A DNA stretch of 64,000 bases from Candidatus Phosphoribacter hodrii (GCA_016707175.1 JADJIB010000003.1:372001-436000), one strand, 5' to 3'. Shown: positions 1 to 10,360, counted from the stretch's first letter. A program made the numbers and translations. Notes: generated by a model not told the origin, from the letters alone.

Positions 1-1
1 C

Positions 2-802
2 GACGACGAGACCGGCGAGTTGCTGGCCACGGCGGTGACCGACGAGAACGGGTTCTACTCGTTCACCGACCTCTGGGCGGGCGCGACCTACACGATCGAG
101 TTCGTCAAGCCTTCCGGGACGTCGTTCACCTCGGTGGACTCCGGCGACGACGCGCTGGATTCCGATGCGGACCTCGTTACTGGCACGGTGACCTTCACCG
201 CGCCGAGCGACGGGCGCAACTCGGCGGTGACGCCGGATGACCCGACCATCGACGCCGGCCTGATCAAGTTCAACCTGACGCTCACCAAGGTTCTGTCCAC
301 CACGGGTGTCATCTACCCGGGTGACACGGTGACCTTCACGTTGACCCCGCACAACGACGGGCCGGTCGACGCCCTCGTTGGTTGGTCGGTGACTGAGGTC
401 GTGCCCGCTGGGCTGACCTTCGTCTCGATGACTGGTGACGGCTACACCTGCACCGGCACCACCTGTGTCGCCGAAGGCATCCTGGCTGCTGGAGCCGACG
501 GGAACCCGATCACGGTCACCATGACCGCGGGCACCGCCGTCTCGAGCCGCAACATCGCCTTTGTCGACAAGGCTGGGACGGAGGGTCCTGAGACCAACCC
601 GTTGGTGACCCCGACGACGGACACTGACACGACCACGTCCGAGACGGACAACGACAGCGAAGCCGCCGTCATCGTCTCGCCGTTCCTGCCCAACACGGGC
701 ACGGACGTGGCGCCGTTCCTCGCAGTCGCTCTCGGCCTGATGGCTGCCGGTGGCCTGCTGCTCGCAGCAACCCGCCGCCGCCGCCGCGCGACCGAGGAGT
801 GA
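2..802 (+). CDS. LPXTG-anchored surface protein with SdrD B-like and DUF11-like domains (5' end outside window)
   Basis: The frame is open to the left edge, so the start lies upstream; the TTG at 20 is internal. The visible part begins in an SdrD B-like fold (ending NGFYSFTDL), followed by a DUF11-like beta domain at about 280-540. It ends with a sortase signal: LPNTG, a hydrophobic stretch and an RRRRR tail. The product should be exported and linked to peptidoglycan by sortase; no sortase gene is present here. The final segment and the terminator are almost identical to those of the next gene, which suggests duplication or gene conversion. Ligand and role are unknown. Confidence 0.85.
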   Translation, partial: DDETGELLATAVTDENGFYSFTDLWAGATYTIEFVKPSGTSFTSVDSGDDALDSDADLVTGTVTFTAPSDGRNSAVTPDDPTIDAGLIKFNLTLTKVLSTTGVIYPGDTVTFTLTPHNDGPVDALVGWSVTEVVPAGLTFVSMTGDGYTCTGTTCVAEGILAAGADGNPITVTMTAGTAVSSRNIAFVDKAGTEGPETNPLVTPTTDTDTTTSETDNDSEAAVIVSPFLPNTGTDVAPFLAVALGLMAAGGLLLAATRRRRRATEE

Positions 803-862
803 GCACCAGCCGGGGGTAACCCCGTCACGACTCGGCCCGGGCGACCCACATCGCCCGGGCCG
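668..862 (+). repeat. Direct repeat copy 1: 3' end and terminator of a surface-protein gene
   Basis: About 195 bases, from the VIV(S/A)PFLPNTG codons through stop and terminator, match 10163-10360 with only a few substitutions and one Arg codon of length difference. Identity continues past the stop codon, so it reflects recent duplication or conversion rather than protein-level constraint alone. Confidence 0.9.
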
Positions 863-864
863 AG
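831..864 (+). terminator. Strong hairpin after the first surface-protein gene
   Basis: A perfect 14-bp stem (CTCGGCCCGGGCGA pairing with 851-864) closes a 6-base loop, 28 bases after the stop codon. There is no T tract, as is common in high-GC actinobacteria. The same hairpin follows the next surface gene. Confidence 0.8.
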
Positions 865-1108
865 TGCGTTCGGTCGAAGACCAGGTCCAGCCGCTTGGTC
901 ACGAGCCGGCCTTGACGATGATCTTGGTCAACGAGCATCACCTTACGTGTGGCGACCTACCAATTCTTTACTCCAGCTCGCTCAACAGGGCTAACTCGCC
1001 GGTGCCGGCGATCCCCTACTCCCCATAGGGTTTTGTCCGGGGGTCAGGTATCTGAAAGCACGGCGACTTGGCTCATCTCTGTCCAACGAGTGGGGGGTTC
1101 ACGCCGTT
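865..1108. other. Intergenic leader of the giant surface-protein gene
   Basis: About 240 bases that are less GC-rich than their surroundings. They hold a short palindrome (TCGCCGG TG CCGGCGA at 996-1011) and a G-rich stretch about 12 bases before the ATG at 1109. I could not assign a convincing -35/-10 pair or a known riboswitch. A long 5' leader is possible. Confidence 0.4.
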
Positions 1109-4100
1109 ATGCCATCATTCATCCCGCGGTCAAGGTTGGATCGCGGCAACGCGGCATACCGGGCGGCGTGGACGCGCCGCCCCGCCGCGACCGTTGGTCT
1201 CCTCGCGGTCATCGCCGCCTCGACGGTCGTCCCCATGCTCCTCGTCGCCCCGCCGGCGGCGGCCGCGCTAGCCCCGGTCGTCGCGCCAGCGGTCAGCCCC
1301 GAGACGTCAACATTGGTCGGGCTGGCTCCGGCCGCGGCCCCGGCCCCGGCGCCCGCCGTCAACGAGATCAACGGGGTCGTCTGGCTCGACATCGACGGCG
1401 ACGGCATCAACGACGCCACCGAGACCGGGTTCACCGGTGCGGTCGTCACCCTGCGTGATGGCACTGGCACGGTCGTGGCCACCCGCACGACGACGAGCAC
1501 CGGGCTCTACTCCTTCACCGGGCTCACCCCCGGCCAGGGCCCCTACTCGTTGAGCATCACCCGATCAACGACGACCTACCCCGATCCATCCAACTGGGTC
1601 ATCTCTGCGCCTCCGGGACCCGACGCAACGCCCTATGTGGGCACGGACAACGACGCCACTGCCGGCGCGGACCCCCGGGTGGGCGCTATCTCGAACGCCA
1701 CTCCCGGCACGTCGTACGACGTGGCCATCCGGCCTCGACCTGAGCTGGCGCTGGGCTTCTTCGGGCCCGGCATCATCGACGGCACCGGCCCCTTCAACAC
1801 GCTCGGTGGCTGCTCGGGTGCAAGCGCGATGGGCCAGCCTGGCGACGACTGCGGCACCAGCAACGGCCAATTGCGCACCGGTGACACCTTGACGACCGTC
1901 TGGTCGATCACTGGCGACAACTTCGAGCCTGGGACGACCTCATGGGGCGACATGGTCTTCGAACAGACCATCGTCCCCACCGGCGGCGCGGTGGCGACCT
2001 TCACGAGTATCCCCGTCTCGTGTATCCCGCCGCCCAACGGCACGGGTGGGACGGGCAGCCCCTCGTCGGCGATCCTCACCAACTACCCGGTCGCAGGCCA
2101 GACGACCCTCCGGTGCAACCTCGGCCAGTTTGTCGAAGGCGGGCAAGAGTCGCTCACCACCGCGATCAAGCTCTCCGCGCTCAGCCCCAACGGCTCGTCT
2201 TTCACTACTACCGAAAAGGTGTATGCCGCGGCCACCGGCGACCGGGCGGTGCCCGCGATCGGCCCGACCGTCGGCCCGATCATCGCCTCGTCCAGACCGG
2301 CATACGACTTGGTCAAGCTAGGTTTCCGCAACCAGCGCTCCGAGGTGCGGTGCGTCGACACCGACTCCAACCCGGCCACTCCTTGCGAGAGTCTGCAGGG
2401 CTACACCTTGGACACGATCATCCGGGTCGCCGCTGCCCAGAAGGTGGGCATCGAGGCCGTCACCCAGCCGTTCAGCTTCACGGACACGGTGTCCGCCCAA
2501 CTCAACGGCGGCGCGCCCTTCCCGGTCGAGTACTACATCCCCTATTGCTACGCCAACGACGCCGGCTGGGGAGATGTCGTTCTCGGGCGACCCTACGGGC
2601 GCACGCCGGCGAGCGATCCGACGTACTACCCGCGGACGCTCGACGAGTCTGGCACGTGCACAGCCAGTCGACCCACTGGCGCCGCAACAACGGATTCTTA
2701 CACCGTGTCGATCAGTGGCGCGGACCTGGACGGGTCCCGGTTCCCGACCGCTACGTGGGGCGGCACCGACCTCTCGGCCGGTCCGTTCATCGAGGTCGAG
2801 CATCGGGTCGGCATCTTCATCCCGTTCCGCAGCATCGATGCCACCGACGGCACGGTCAACAACGCGGGCTCGCTCATGCTCTACAACCGCTACTCGGGGT
2901 TCGATCCCACGGGGGTCAGCGGCGTCTCCAACTACGGCACTGGGTTCGAACCGGGCTACTGCCCAGACACCACCGGGGCGTGCGACCCGACCAGCAGCAC
3001 GGTGGCGACATCCAATGACGTCATCGGCCCCAACACCCTGCTGCTCTCGTCCGCTGGGAGCATGTCGAAATACCAGATGTACCGCGCCGACAACTGGGGC
3101 GGATATACCATCCAACCGGGTTCAGCGGCGGCCCATGACGGAGCCGGACTCACTGAGCCGGGCGACTACTCCGCGTCGTGGATCAACTTCACCAACACCG
3201 GATCGAATGACCTCATCAACCCTGGGGTCTGCGACATCTTCGACAACACGGTCTGGAAGCTGGCAACCGCCGACAAGGTGCAGACCAACACTCTGCAGCC
3301 ACCGAACCCGACGACGACGTACGCGTTCGTCACGCAGTACAACCAGCTCAACACGACCTATAACTCTGCCTTCTCGGCAGCCTGGCCGTCCAACTTCCGG
3401 GTCGAATACGCGCACCTGCCGATCACGGGGGACAACCCGCTCTACAACCCAGCCCGTGTCCCCGTCAGCGGGGTCATCGACTCCGCCTTCGCCGGGGTGG
3501 ACACCTACAACACCGCCACCGGCCGCTATGAAGGGGTCTGGGCCTCCCAGAAGGCCGCGCGCTGCACCGACGGCGCCGCTGTTGGCGGCTGGCAGACGGA
3601 TCCGACCGCAGTCCCCGGGGGGATCGACGGCGTCAATGCGGTTCGGATCGTGTCCGTTGACCCCAACTTCGTCTTCCTGCCCACCGCCTACATTCGGGCG
3701 GTCGTCCCCATGCAGACCCGCTCGACGTTCAACGGGGGGCCGTATGCCGGCCAGGTCATCCCGGCGGGCACGGCCTTCGCCAACCTCGGGCTGGTCCGTG
3801 CCAACAACCTCAACTACGGTGGCGCGCTAGGCAACTGGCGACCTTCGGACTACCAGCCCTCACCAGAGACGACCCACGGCGACGGTGACCGCACGACACT
3901 GTCCCGGTTCAACTCGCTCCTGCAGAAGCACACGCTGACCCCGGCGACCAACGTCGGGGCCACGACGTCGACACTGGCCGGCAACCAGATCGTGTGGGAA
4001 CTCATCCCGGCCGTCCAGACGAAATTGTCGCCGTCGGCCGAGATCGCCAAGAACGTCGTCATCACCGACGTCCTGCCGCCCTACACGACCTATAACGCCG

Positions 4101-7100
4101 CCTGCACCGCCGCGCTCAACAACTCGACGGCAACGTCAACGATCCTTCCAGTCAACGTCGAGCTCAACACGGGGATGACCGGCCCCCAGACCGGCTACAC
4201 CCGGCTTACTTATCAACTGGGCGATCTTCCGGTCAATGTTGCCATCCCGCGGATCCGGATCTGCACCGACACCGACCCGTTAGCCCCTAACGGCACGTCG
4301 GTGACCAACCTTGCCCGGCTCACCGCCAACGACGACATCACGGCGTTGACTGCGCGGCAAGACGACCACACGATCATCCTCGAGCAGAACGGCTCGATGC
4401 AGATCGGCAAGACGGTCGACCGCCGGCTTGACCCGCTCAACGACACGCAGGTCTACACCGTCGAATACGCCAACTTCGCCGCGGCATTCACGATCAACCC
4501 GCCAACGATGATCGACGTTTTCCCGTGGAACGGCGATGCTCTCGGCTCGCTGTCCGAGCGGGACCCTGCCTCCAACTACCAGGGATCGCTCACCCTGACG
4601 GCTGCCCCGACGGTCACCTGGAAGAACGGGTCCGTGCCCACCGCTACTGACCCGTATGCCGCGATCGGCACCTTCTACTACACGAAGGATGCCCCGGCCA
4701 CCGTCAATCACAACCCGGACGCCAACACCTCCAAGTGGTGTTCCACCACTGACGGCGGGACGACCTGGGCGCCGCAAGCGCCAGCCGGGGCGGCCGACTG
4801 CCCGACCTCTTTCGCGCAGGTCACGGCGTTCAAGTTCGTCTCCAGTTACCCTCTCGACGTCGACGGCAAGCCGCGTCAGGGCCAGAAGATCACCTTTACC
4901 CTCAAGGCGACGGACAACCAGCCTGCGGACCGGTATACCAACCGGGCGACGGTCGACACGACGTCGCTGCCGGCCAGCCAGTTCTTGCGGTCGAACAACG
5001 TCATCGTCCAGGTGCCGTCCTACAACCTCGGCGACCTCGTCTTCGGTGACCTCAACCGGAATGGCACCTACGAGGCAGCAGCCGACCTTCGCGCGCCGGC
5101 CGGCGTCGTCGTCGACCTCTACCAGGCCGGCCAGACTCCCGGCGTCGACGCGCCGTACCGGACGACAACGACCAACGCCAACGGCCGCTACCAGTTCACC
5201 CTCCTCGGCGACGGTGACTACTTCGTCGTCGTTCCGGCTAGCCAGTTCGCTGCCGGAGGCCCGCTCGCGGGGTGGCTGATCGACCCAGCTGGTCTGCAAG
5301 CCGACCCCAACACCAACGTCAACGACCCGGGCGACCACCACGCCATCGGACTCACGTCGGGGTCGGTGGCGGACGGCATACGATCCTCCGGCACGATCCG
5401 GCTGTCGGCGACGGTGCCCGCCAACCCGCTCATCGCACCCACCGGTGACGAACCGCTCGAAGACAACACCGGAAGCTTGCCATCCGCGATCAGCGATGAC
5501 TTCACCAACTACACCCTCGACCTTGGGCTCATTCCGCCGTCGACGCCGTCGATGGCGCTGAAGAAGTTCACCAACGGGCAGGACGCCGACACAGCGACGG
5601 GGCCCGACATCGCGGTTGGCGGGGCGGTGGCTTGGCGATATGAAGTGCGCAATACGGGCGACCGTCCGATGGTCGGTGTGAGCATCACCGACGATGCCGG
5701 CACCGCATCCATCACCAGCGACGACTGGACCATGACCACGACCTCGGGCTATGTCTCGGGTGACGCCGACAACGACGGGGCGTTGGATCTCACCGAGGTC
5801 TGGATCTTCGAACACACCGGGGTCGCCGTGGAGGGGCAGTACGCCAACGTCGCGGCGGTGACGGCCCAGGCGGCCGACAACGCCAACCAACCCATCGCGG
5901 CGCTGGGCACCTTTACCGACGATGATCCTTCGCACTACTGGGGTTTGACCAGCGGCCTGACGATGAAGAAGTACACCAACGGCGTTGACGCCGACACGGC
6001 ACCCGGTCCCCTCGTGGCCATCGGCTCGACGGTGACCTGGACGTACGTCGTCACGAACACCGGTAACACTCTGCTGGCTACGACCGTCGTCGACGACAAG
6101 ATCGGCGATGACGCGGCAATCGACTGCGGCCAGGGCACGGCGAACCTCGTGGCTATTGCGCCGGGCGGTTCGGTCACCTGCACAGCCACCGGGACCGCGA
6201 TCTCGGGACAATACGCGAACACGGGCACCGCTACGGCCACGGCACCGGCGACGTATGCCGCCGACGGAACCGTTGTGCCTGGAGTCTCGCTGACCGCCTC
6301 TGACCCCTCGCACTATTTCGGGTCAGACCCGAAGGTCCAGGTCGTCAAGAAGATCAATGGCGACGACGCGAATACGGCCCCTGGGGTTCGGGCGACGACT
6401 CCGGGCACGCTGACTGTCACCTTCGTGGTGACCAACACCGGAAACGTCACGCTTGACCCGGTGACGGTGACGGACTCGGACATCGCCGCTGACCAAATCG
6501 TCTGTCCGACCAAGGTCCTGGCCGCTGGAGCGAGCATGACGTGTCTGGCGACCTACCCGGCGCCGGCGGCGGGGGTGCAGCACTCCGACACCGCTACCGT
6601 CACCGGAACCCCGCCGCTCTTGACCGACGGCACCCGGCAGCCAGACGTGACCGACGCCAACGACGCCCACGCCTGGGGTGACCCGAAGCCGGGCATCACC
6701 ATCGTCAAGTTCCTCAACGGACTCGACGCCAACACGGCCCCCGGCCCGCAGATCGTCACGGGTGACACGGTCAACGTCTCCTTCCTGGTGACGAACTCCG
6801 GAAACACCCGACTGGACTCCGTCGCCGTGACCGACTCGGTCCTGGCCGCGGCCGCGATCTCGTGCCCGCAGACCTCGCTCGCGATCGGCGAGTCGATGAC
6901 CTGCACCGGGACCTTTGTCGCGCCGGCTCCGCTGACGCAGCACACCAACACCGGGAATGTGGTCGGGACGCCGGTGCTCTCCGATGGCACCCGGATGATC
7001 GACCTCGTCACTGGCAATCCGGTTCCGGTTGTCCGGGACACTGATCCGGCGTATGCCGCGGCGGTCCGGCCCGGCATGTACGTCGTGAAGAAGATCAACG

Positions 7101-10100
7101 GGCAGGACGCGAATACCGCACCCGGTGTGCTGGTGGTTCCTGGCTCGACGATGAACGTCACCTTCACGGTCTTCAACAACGGCTCGACGCGTTTAGAAAG
7201 CGTGACCGTCTCCGACGACATGATCCCTGGTCCGATCACCTGCACGCCGACCGCGCTTGAACCGGGGGAGTCCGCGTCCTGCTCCGCGACGTATGCCGCC
7301 CCAGATGTGGGTGTGCAGCACACGAACACGGCCACGGCAACGGCGACGCCCATCATCAATGGCTCGCCGATCACGCCGATCACCGACACTGACCCAGCGA
7401 ACGCCGCGGCGGCCGACCCGAAGATCAACGTTGTGAAGAAGATCAACGGTCAGGACGCGAACGATTCCGCGACGGCTGTGTCGACCACGGCTGGTGCCAC
7501 GATGAGCGTGACCTTCGAAGTCGAGAACATCGGAAATACGACGCTCATCGGTGTGACGGTCACCGACGATGTCATCCCCGCGGGAGCGATCTCGTGCCCC
7601 GACTCGGTGCTCGATGCCGGCGAGAAGATGACGTGTACCGCCGAGTGGGCTGCGCCGGCCGTCGGCGAGCCCCACACCAACGTGGTCACCGTCTCGGGGA
7701 CGCCGACCCAGGTCGACGGTCAGCCGATCCTCGACCCGGCGACTGGTGACCCCATGGGCCCGGTCGACGATGACGACCCGGCCACGACCTGGACGCCTGC
7801 GCACCCCGCCGTGACGATCGTCAAGTTCATCAATGGCGACGATGCGAATGCAGCTCCAGGTCTGTCGGTCGCCGCTGGGTCGACGATGGCCGTCAGCGTC
7901 CTGGTCACAAACACTGGCGACGTGCGGTTGTCGCCGATCGTGGTCACCGACTCGGATGCCACGACGATGAGCTGCCCGGTGAGCTCCTTGGAGCCAGGTG
8001 GATCAACGACGTGCACGGCGTCGATTCCCGCGCCAGCCATCGGCGCCGGTCACGTAGACACCGCCAACGTCATCGGGAGCCCCGTCCAATCCGACGGCAG
8101 CCCGGCACTGGGAGCGGATGGTAAGCCGCTGCAAGACGTGTCTGCGTCCGACAGTGCGCATGCCTTCGTGGCGGCGCATCCGGACATCATGGTGGTCAAG
8201 ACGATCAACAACGACGACGCCAACAGTGCCCCAGGAGTGTCGGTGGCCGCCGATGCACCTCTGGCCGTGAAGTTCGTCGTGACGAACACTGGCGACGTGC
8301 GCCTAGCGCCAGTGATCCTGACCGACGACCCGGTGGACGCTCTGAGCTGCCAGGTCAGCGAGTTGGCTCCCGGGGCATCGACGGAATGCACCGGAACGCT
8401 GTCCGGTCTCGCCGCGGGCGCGACCCATCTCGACACCGTGACGGCGACGGGAACACCCGTGGTTGCGGACGGAACTCCGGTCTTGGGGGTCGATGGACAG
8501 CCCATCCGCAGCGTCCAGGACAGCGACCCTGCGCATGCGTACGCGCCGGCGACGGCTGGTGTGAGCATCGTGAAGTCGATTAACGGTGATGATGCGAACA
8601 CGGCTCCTGGTGTGTCGGTCTCTGCTGGTGCGCCGGTGACGGTGACGTTTGTGGTGTCGAACACGGGCTCCTCGTATTTGTCGACTGTGGCGGTGTCGGA
8701 TTCGTTGGCGACGGGGATTGCCTGTGAGGGCGCGGATCCGGCGACGCCGAATGTCATCCCGCTGTTGGGTCCGGTGGGTTCGACGGGTTCGGATGGGCGG
8801 CCGTCGGCGGTTGCGACGTGTACGGGGACGGTTGCGGCGTTGGCCCCTGGTGCGACGCATGTGGATACCGGGTCGGTGACGGGGACTCCGGTGTTGGCGG
8901 ATGGGTCGACTCCAGCGTTGGGTGCTGACGGTCAGCCGTTGGATCCGGAGGACAGCGATGATGCTCACGCCTACGCGCCGGCGACGGCTGGTGTGAGCAT
9001 CGTGAAGTCGATCAACGGTGATGATGCGAACACGGCTCCTGGGGTGTCGGTGACCGCGGGTTCGCCGTTGTCGGTGTCGTTCGTGGTGTCGAACACGGGG
9101 ACGTCGTATCTGTCGAACGTGACGGTCACGGATAGTGACGCGACGGGGATTAGTTGTTCGGGTGCGGATGAGGCGACGCCGAATGTGATCCCGCTGTTGG
9201 CTCCGGGGTCGGCGCCGGTCACGTGTACGGCGACGGTTGTGGCGTTGGCCCCTGGTGCGACGCATGTGGATACCGGGTCGGTGACGGGGACTCCGGTGTT
9301 GGCGGATGGGTCGACTCCGGCGGTGGGTGCTGACGGTCAAGCGTTGGTGCCGCCGACAGCCTCCGACCCTGCGCATGCGTACGCGCCGGCGACGGCTGGT
9401 GTGAGCATCGTGAAGTCGATTAACGGTGATGATGCGAACACGGCTCCTGGTGTGTCGGTGACCGCGGGTTCGCCGTTGTCGGTGTCGTTCGTGGTGTCGA
9501 ACACGGGGACGTCGTATCTGTCGAACGTGACGGTCACGGATAGTGACGCGACGGGGATTAGTTGTTCGGGTGCGGATGAGGCGGCCCCGAATGTGATCCC
9601 GCTGTTGGCTCCGGGGTCGGCGCCGGTCACGTGTACGGCGACGGTTGTGGCGTTGGCCCCTGGTGCGACGCATGTGGATACCGGGTCGGTGACGGGGACT
9701 CCGGTGTTGGCGGATGGGAGCACTCCGGCGGTGGGTGCTGACGGTCAGCCGTTGGTGCCGCCGACAGCCTCCGACCCTGCGCATGCGTACGCGCCCGCTC
9801 ACCCGGGGGTTAGCGTGGTCAAGCGGATCAATGGCGACGACGCAGCCACAGCTCCAGGAGTAGAGGTTTCAGCGGGCTCGCTCATGGCGATCACCTTCGA
9901 GGTGACCAACACGGGCGACGTCCGAATCGAGCCGGTCCAGGTCTCTGACTCCACGGTCACCGACATCCAGTGTCCCGGCACGGCCCTCGACCCAGGCGAG
10001 GTGATGACGTGTAGCGCGACCCTTGCGGCGCCGGCCTTGGGCGTGGAGCACACCAACACGGTTACCGTGACCGGCACCCCGGTGCTGGCCGACGGGACGC

Positions 10101-10300
10101 CCGCTCTCGGAGATGACGGACAGCCCGCCTCGGCGCCAACGGCGACCGACACGGCATACGCCGTCATCGTCGCGCCGTTCCTGCCCAACACGGGCACGGA
10201 CGTGGCGCCGTTCCTGGCAATCGCTCTCGGCCTGATGGCTGCCGGTGGCCTGCTGCTCGCAGCAACTCGCCGCCGCCGCCGCCGCGCGACCGAGGAGTGA
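1109..10300 (+). CDS. Giant LPXTG-anchored repeat surface protein, 3063 aa
   Basis: Exported, sortase-linked repeat protein. The signal peptide has a long basic n-region, a hydrophobic core at about residues 26-47 and AAA near 52. An SdrD B-like module follows at about 88-150, then a large unassigned region with a DUF11-like stretch near 935-1030, and a second SdrD B-like module at about 1304-1377. Twelve DUF11-type units of 120-140 residues fill about 1480-3010, each opening with a variant of VVKKINGDDANTAPG. The C terminus is LPNTG (about 3025), a membrane segment and an Arg-rich tail. Two units are near-identical at DNA level. The length and repeats suggest an adhesin or stalk; binding partner unknown. 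Confidence 0.88.
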   Translation: MPSFIPRSRLDRGNAAYRAAWTRRPAATVGLLAVIAASTVVPMLLVAPPAAAALAPVVAPAVSPETSTLVGLAPAAAPAPAPAVNEINGVVWLDIDGDGINDATETGFTGAVVTLRDGTGTVVATRTTTSTGLYSFTGLTPGQGPYSLSITRSTTTYPDPSNWVISAPPGPDATPYVGTDNDATAGADPRVGAISNATPGTSYDVAIRPRPELALGFFGPGIIDGTGPFNTLGGCSGASAMGQPGDDCGTSNGQLRTGDTLTTVWSITGDNFEPGTTSWGDMVFEQTIVPTGGAVATFTSIPVSCIPPPNGTGGTGSPSSAILTNYPVAGQTTLRCNLGQFVEGGQESLTTAIKLSALSPNGSSFTTTEKVYAAATGDRAVPAIGPTVGPIIASSRPAYDLVKLGFRNQRSEVRCVDTDSNPATPCESLQGYTLDTIIRVAAAQKVGIEAVTQPFSFTDTVSAQLNGGAPFPVEYYIPYCYANDAGWGDVVLGRPYGRTPASDPTYYPRTLDESGTCTASRPTGAATTDSYTVSISGADLDGSRFPTATWGGTDLSAGPFIEVEHRVGIFIPFRSIDATDGTVNNAGSLMLYNRYSGFDPTGVSGVSNYGTGFEPGYCPDTTGACDPTSSTVATSNDVIGPNTLLLSSAGSMSKYQMYRADNWGGYTIQPGSAAAHDGAGLTEPGDYSASWINFTNTGSNDLINPGVCDIFDNTVWKLATADKVQTNTLQPPNPTTTYAFVTQYNQLNTTYNSAFSAAWPSNFRVEYAHLPITGDNPLYNPARVPVSGVIDSAFAGVDTYNTATGRYEGVWASQKAARCTDGAAVGGWQTDPTAVPGGIDGVNAVRIVSVDPNFVFLPTAYIRAVVPMQTRSTFNGGPYAGQVIPAGTAFANLGLVRANNLNYGGALGNWRPSDYQPSPETTHGDGDRTTLSRFNSLLQKHTLTPATNVGATTSTLAGNQIVWELIPAVQTKLSPSAEIAKNVVITDVLPPYTTYNAACTAALNNSTATSTILPVNVELNTGMTGPQTGYTRLTYQLGDLPVNVAIPRIRICTDTDPLAPNGTSVTNLARLTANDDITALTARQDDHTIILEQNGSMQIGKTVDRRLDPLNDTQVYTVEYANFAAAFTINPPTMIDVFPWNGDALGSLSERDPASNYQGSLTLTAAPTVTWKNGSVPTATDPYAAIGTFYYTKDAPATVNHNPDANTSKWCSTTDGGTTWAPQAPAGAADCPTSFAQVTAFKFVSSYPLDVDGKPRQGQKITFTLKATDNQPADRYTNRATVDTTSLPASQFLRSNNVIVQVPSYNLGDLVFGDLNRNGTYEAAADLRAPAGVVVDLYQAGQTPGVDAPYRTTTTNANGRYQFTLLGDGDYFVVVPASQFAAGGPLAGWLIDPAGLQADPNTNVNDPGDHHAIGLTSGSVADGIRSSGTIRLSATVPANPLIAPTGDEPLEDNTGSLPSAISDDFTNYTLDLGLIPPSTPSMALKKFTNGQDADTATGPDIAVGGAVAWRYEVRNTGDRPMVGVSITDDAGTASITSDDWTMTTTSGYVSGDADNDGALDLTEVWIFEHTGVAVEGQYANVAAVTAQAADNANQPIAALGTFTDDDPSHYWGLTSGLTMKKYTNGVDADTAPGPLVAIGSTVTWTYVVTNTGNTLLATTVVDDKIGDDAAIDCGQGTANLVAIAPGGSVTCTATGTAISGQYANTGTATATAPATYAADGTVVPGVSLTASDPSHYFGSDPKVQVVKKINGDDANTAPGVRATTPGTLTVTFVVTNTGNVTLDPVTVTDSDIAADQIVCPTKVLAAGASMTCLATYPAPAAGVQHSDTATVTGTPPLLTDGTRQPDVTDANDAHAWGDPKPGITIVKFLNGLDANTAPGPQIVTGDTVNVSFLVTNSGNTRLDSVAVTDSVLAAAAISCPQTSLAIGESMTCTGTFVAPAPLTQHTNTGNVVGTPVLSDGTRMIDLVTGNPVPVVRDTDPAYAAAVRPGMYVVKKINGQDANTAPGVLVVPGSTMNVTFTVFNNGSTRLESVTVSDDMIPGPITCTPTALEPGESASCSATYAAPDVGVQHTNTATATATPIINGSPITPITDTDPANAAAADPKINVVKKINGQDANDSATAVSTTAGATMSVTFEVENIGNTTLIGVTVTDDVIPAGAISCPDSVLDAGEKMTCTAEWAAPAVGEPHTNVVTVSGTPTQVDGQPILDPATGDPMGPVDDDDPATTWTPAHPAVTIVKFINGDDANAAPGLSVAAGSTMAVSVLVTNTGDVRLSPIVVTDSDATTMSCPVSSLEPGGSTTCTASIPAPAIGAGHVDTANVIGSPVQSDGSPALGADGKPLQDVSASDSAHAFVAAHPDIMVVKTINNDDANSAPGVSVAADAPLAVKFVVTNTGDVRLAPVILTDDPVDALSCQVSELAPGASTECTGTLSGLAAGATHLDTVTATGTPVVADGTPVLGVDGQPIRSVQDSDPAHAYAPATAGVSIVKSINGDDANTAPGVSVSAGAPVTVTFVVSNTGSSYLSTVAVSDSLATGIACEGADPATPNVIPLLGPVGSTGSDGRPSAVATCTGTVAALAPGATHVDTGSVTGTPVLADGSTPALGADGQPLDPEDSDDAHAYAPATAGVSIVKSINGDDANTAPGVSVTAGSPLSVSFVVSNTGTSYLSNVTVTDSDATGISCSGADEATPNVIPLLAPGSAPVTCTATVVALAPGATHVDTGSVTGTPVLADGSTPAVGADGQALVPPTASDPAHAYAPATAGVSIVKSINGDDANTAPGVSVTAGSPLSVSFVVSNTGTSYLSNVTVTDSDATGISCSGADEAAPNVIPLLAPGSAPVTCTATVVALAPGATHVDTGSVTGTPVLADGSTPAVGADGQPLVPPTASDPAHAYAPAHPGVSVVKRINGDDAATAPGVEVSAGSLMAITFEVTNTGDVRIEPVQVSDSTVTDIQCPGTALDPGEVMTCSATLAAPALGVEHTNTVTVTGTPVLADGTPALGDDGQPASAPTATDTAYAVIVAPFLPNTGTDVAPFLAIALGLMAAGGLLLAATRRRRRRATEE
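8537..9784 (+). repeat. Near-identical tandem repeat units inside the giant surface gene
   Basis: Three consecutive units start at 8537, 8969 and 9377. The second and third are both exactly 408 bp (136 codons) and nearly identical; the first is 432 bp with a longer insert. All three use many G- and T-ending codons (GTG, GGT, TCG, GAT), unlike the C-rich third positions elsewhere in the gene. Copy number is likely to vary between strains by recombination. Confidence 0.9.
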
Positions 10301-10360
10301 GCACCAGCCGGGGGTAGCCCCGTCACGACTCGGCCCGGGCGACCCACATCGCCCGGGCCG
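10163..10360 (+). repeat. Direct repeat copy 2: 3' end and terminator of the giant surface gene
   Basis: Partner of the repeat at 668-862. The two copies flank the whole 9-kb giant gene in direct orientation, so recombination between them could delete or amplify it. Confidence 0.9.
10331..10360 (+). terminator. Hairpin after the giant surface gene
   Basis: CGGCCCGGGCGA (10331-10342) pairs perfectly with 10349-10360 around a CCCACA loop, 30 bases after the stop. It is a copy of the hairpin at 831-864. Confidence 0.8.

Noticed and set aside
865..1108. Possible riboswitch in the leader of the giant surface gene
   Set aside because: I compared it by eye with GEMM and ydaO-type motifs and found no matching core; only a 7-bp palindrome is evident.
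2944..2960. GGTTCGAACC resembling a tRNA T-arm
   Set aside because: It lies in the frame of the surface gene and no acceptor or anticodon stems can be drawn around it; no tRNA or rRNA gene was found in the window.
8537..9784. CRISPR-like periodicity
   Set aside because: The period is 408 bp, in frame and coding, with no short direct repeats and spacers.
8303..9802. Long open frame on the minus strand under the repeat region
   Set aside because: It is Arg/His-rich with the repeat period of the plus-strand gene and has no family-like sequence; it is a reflection of the high-GC coding repeat.
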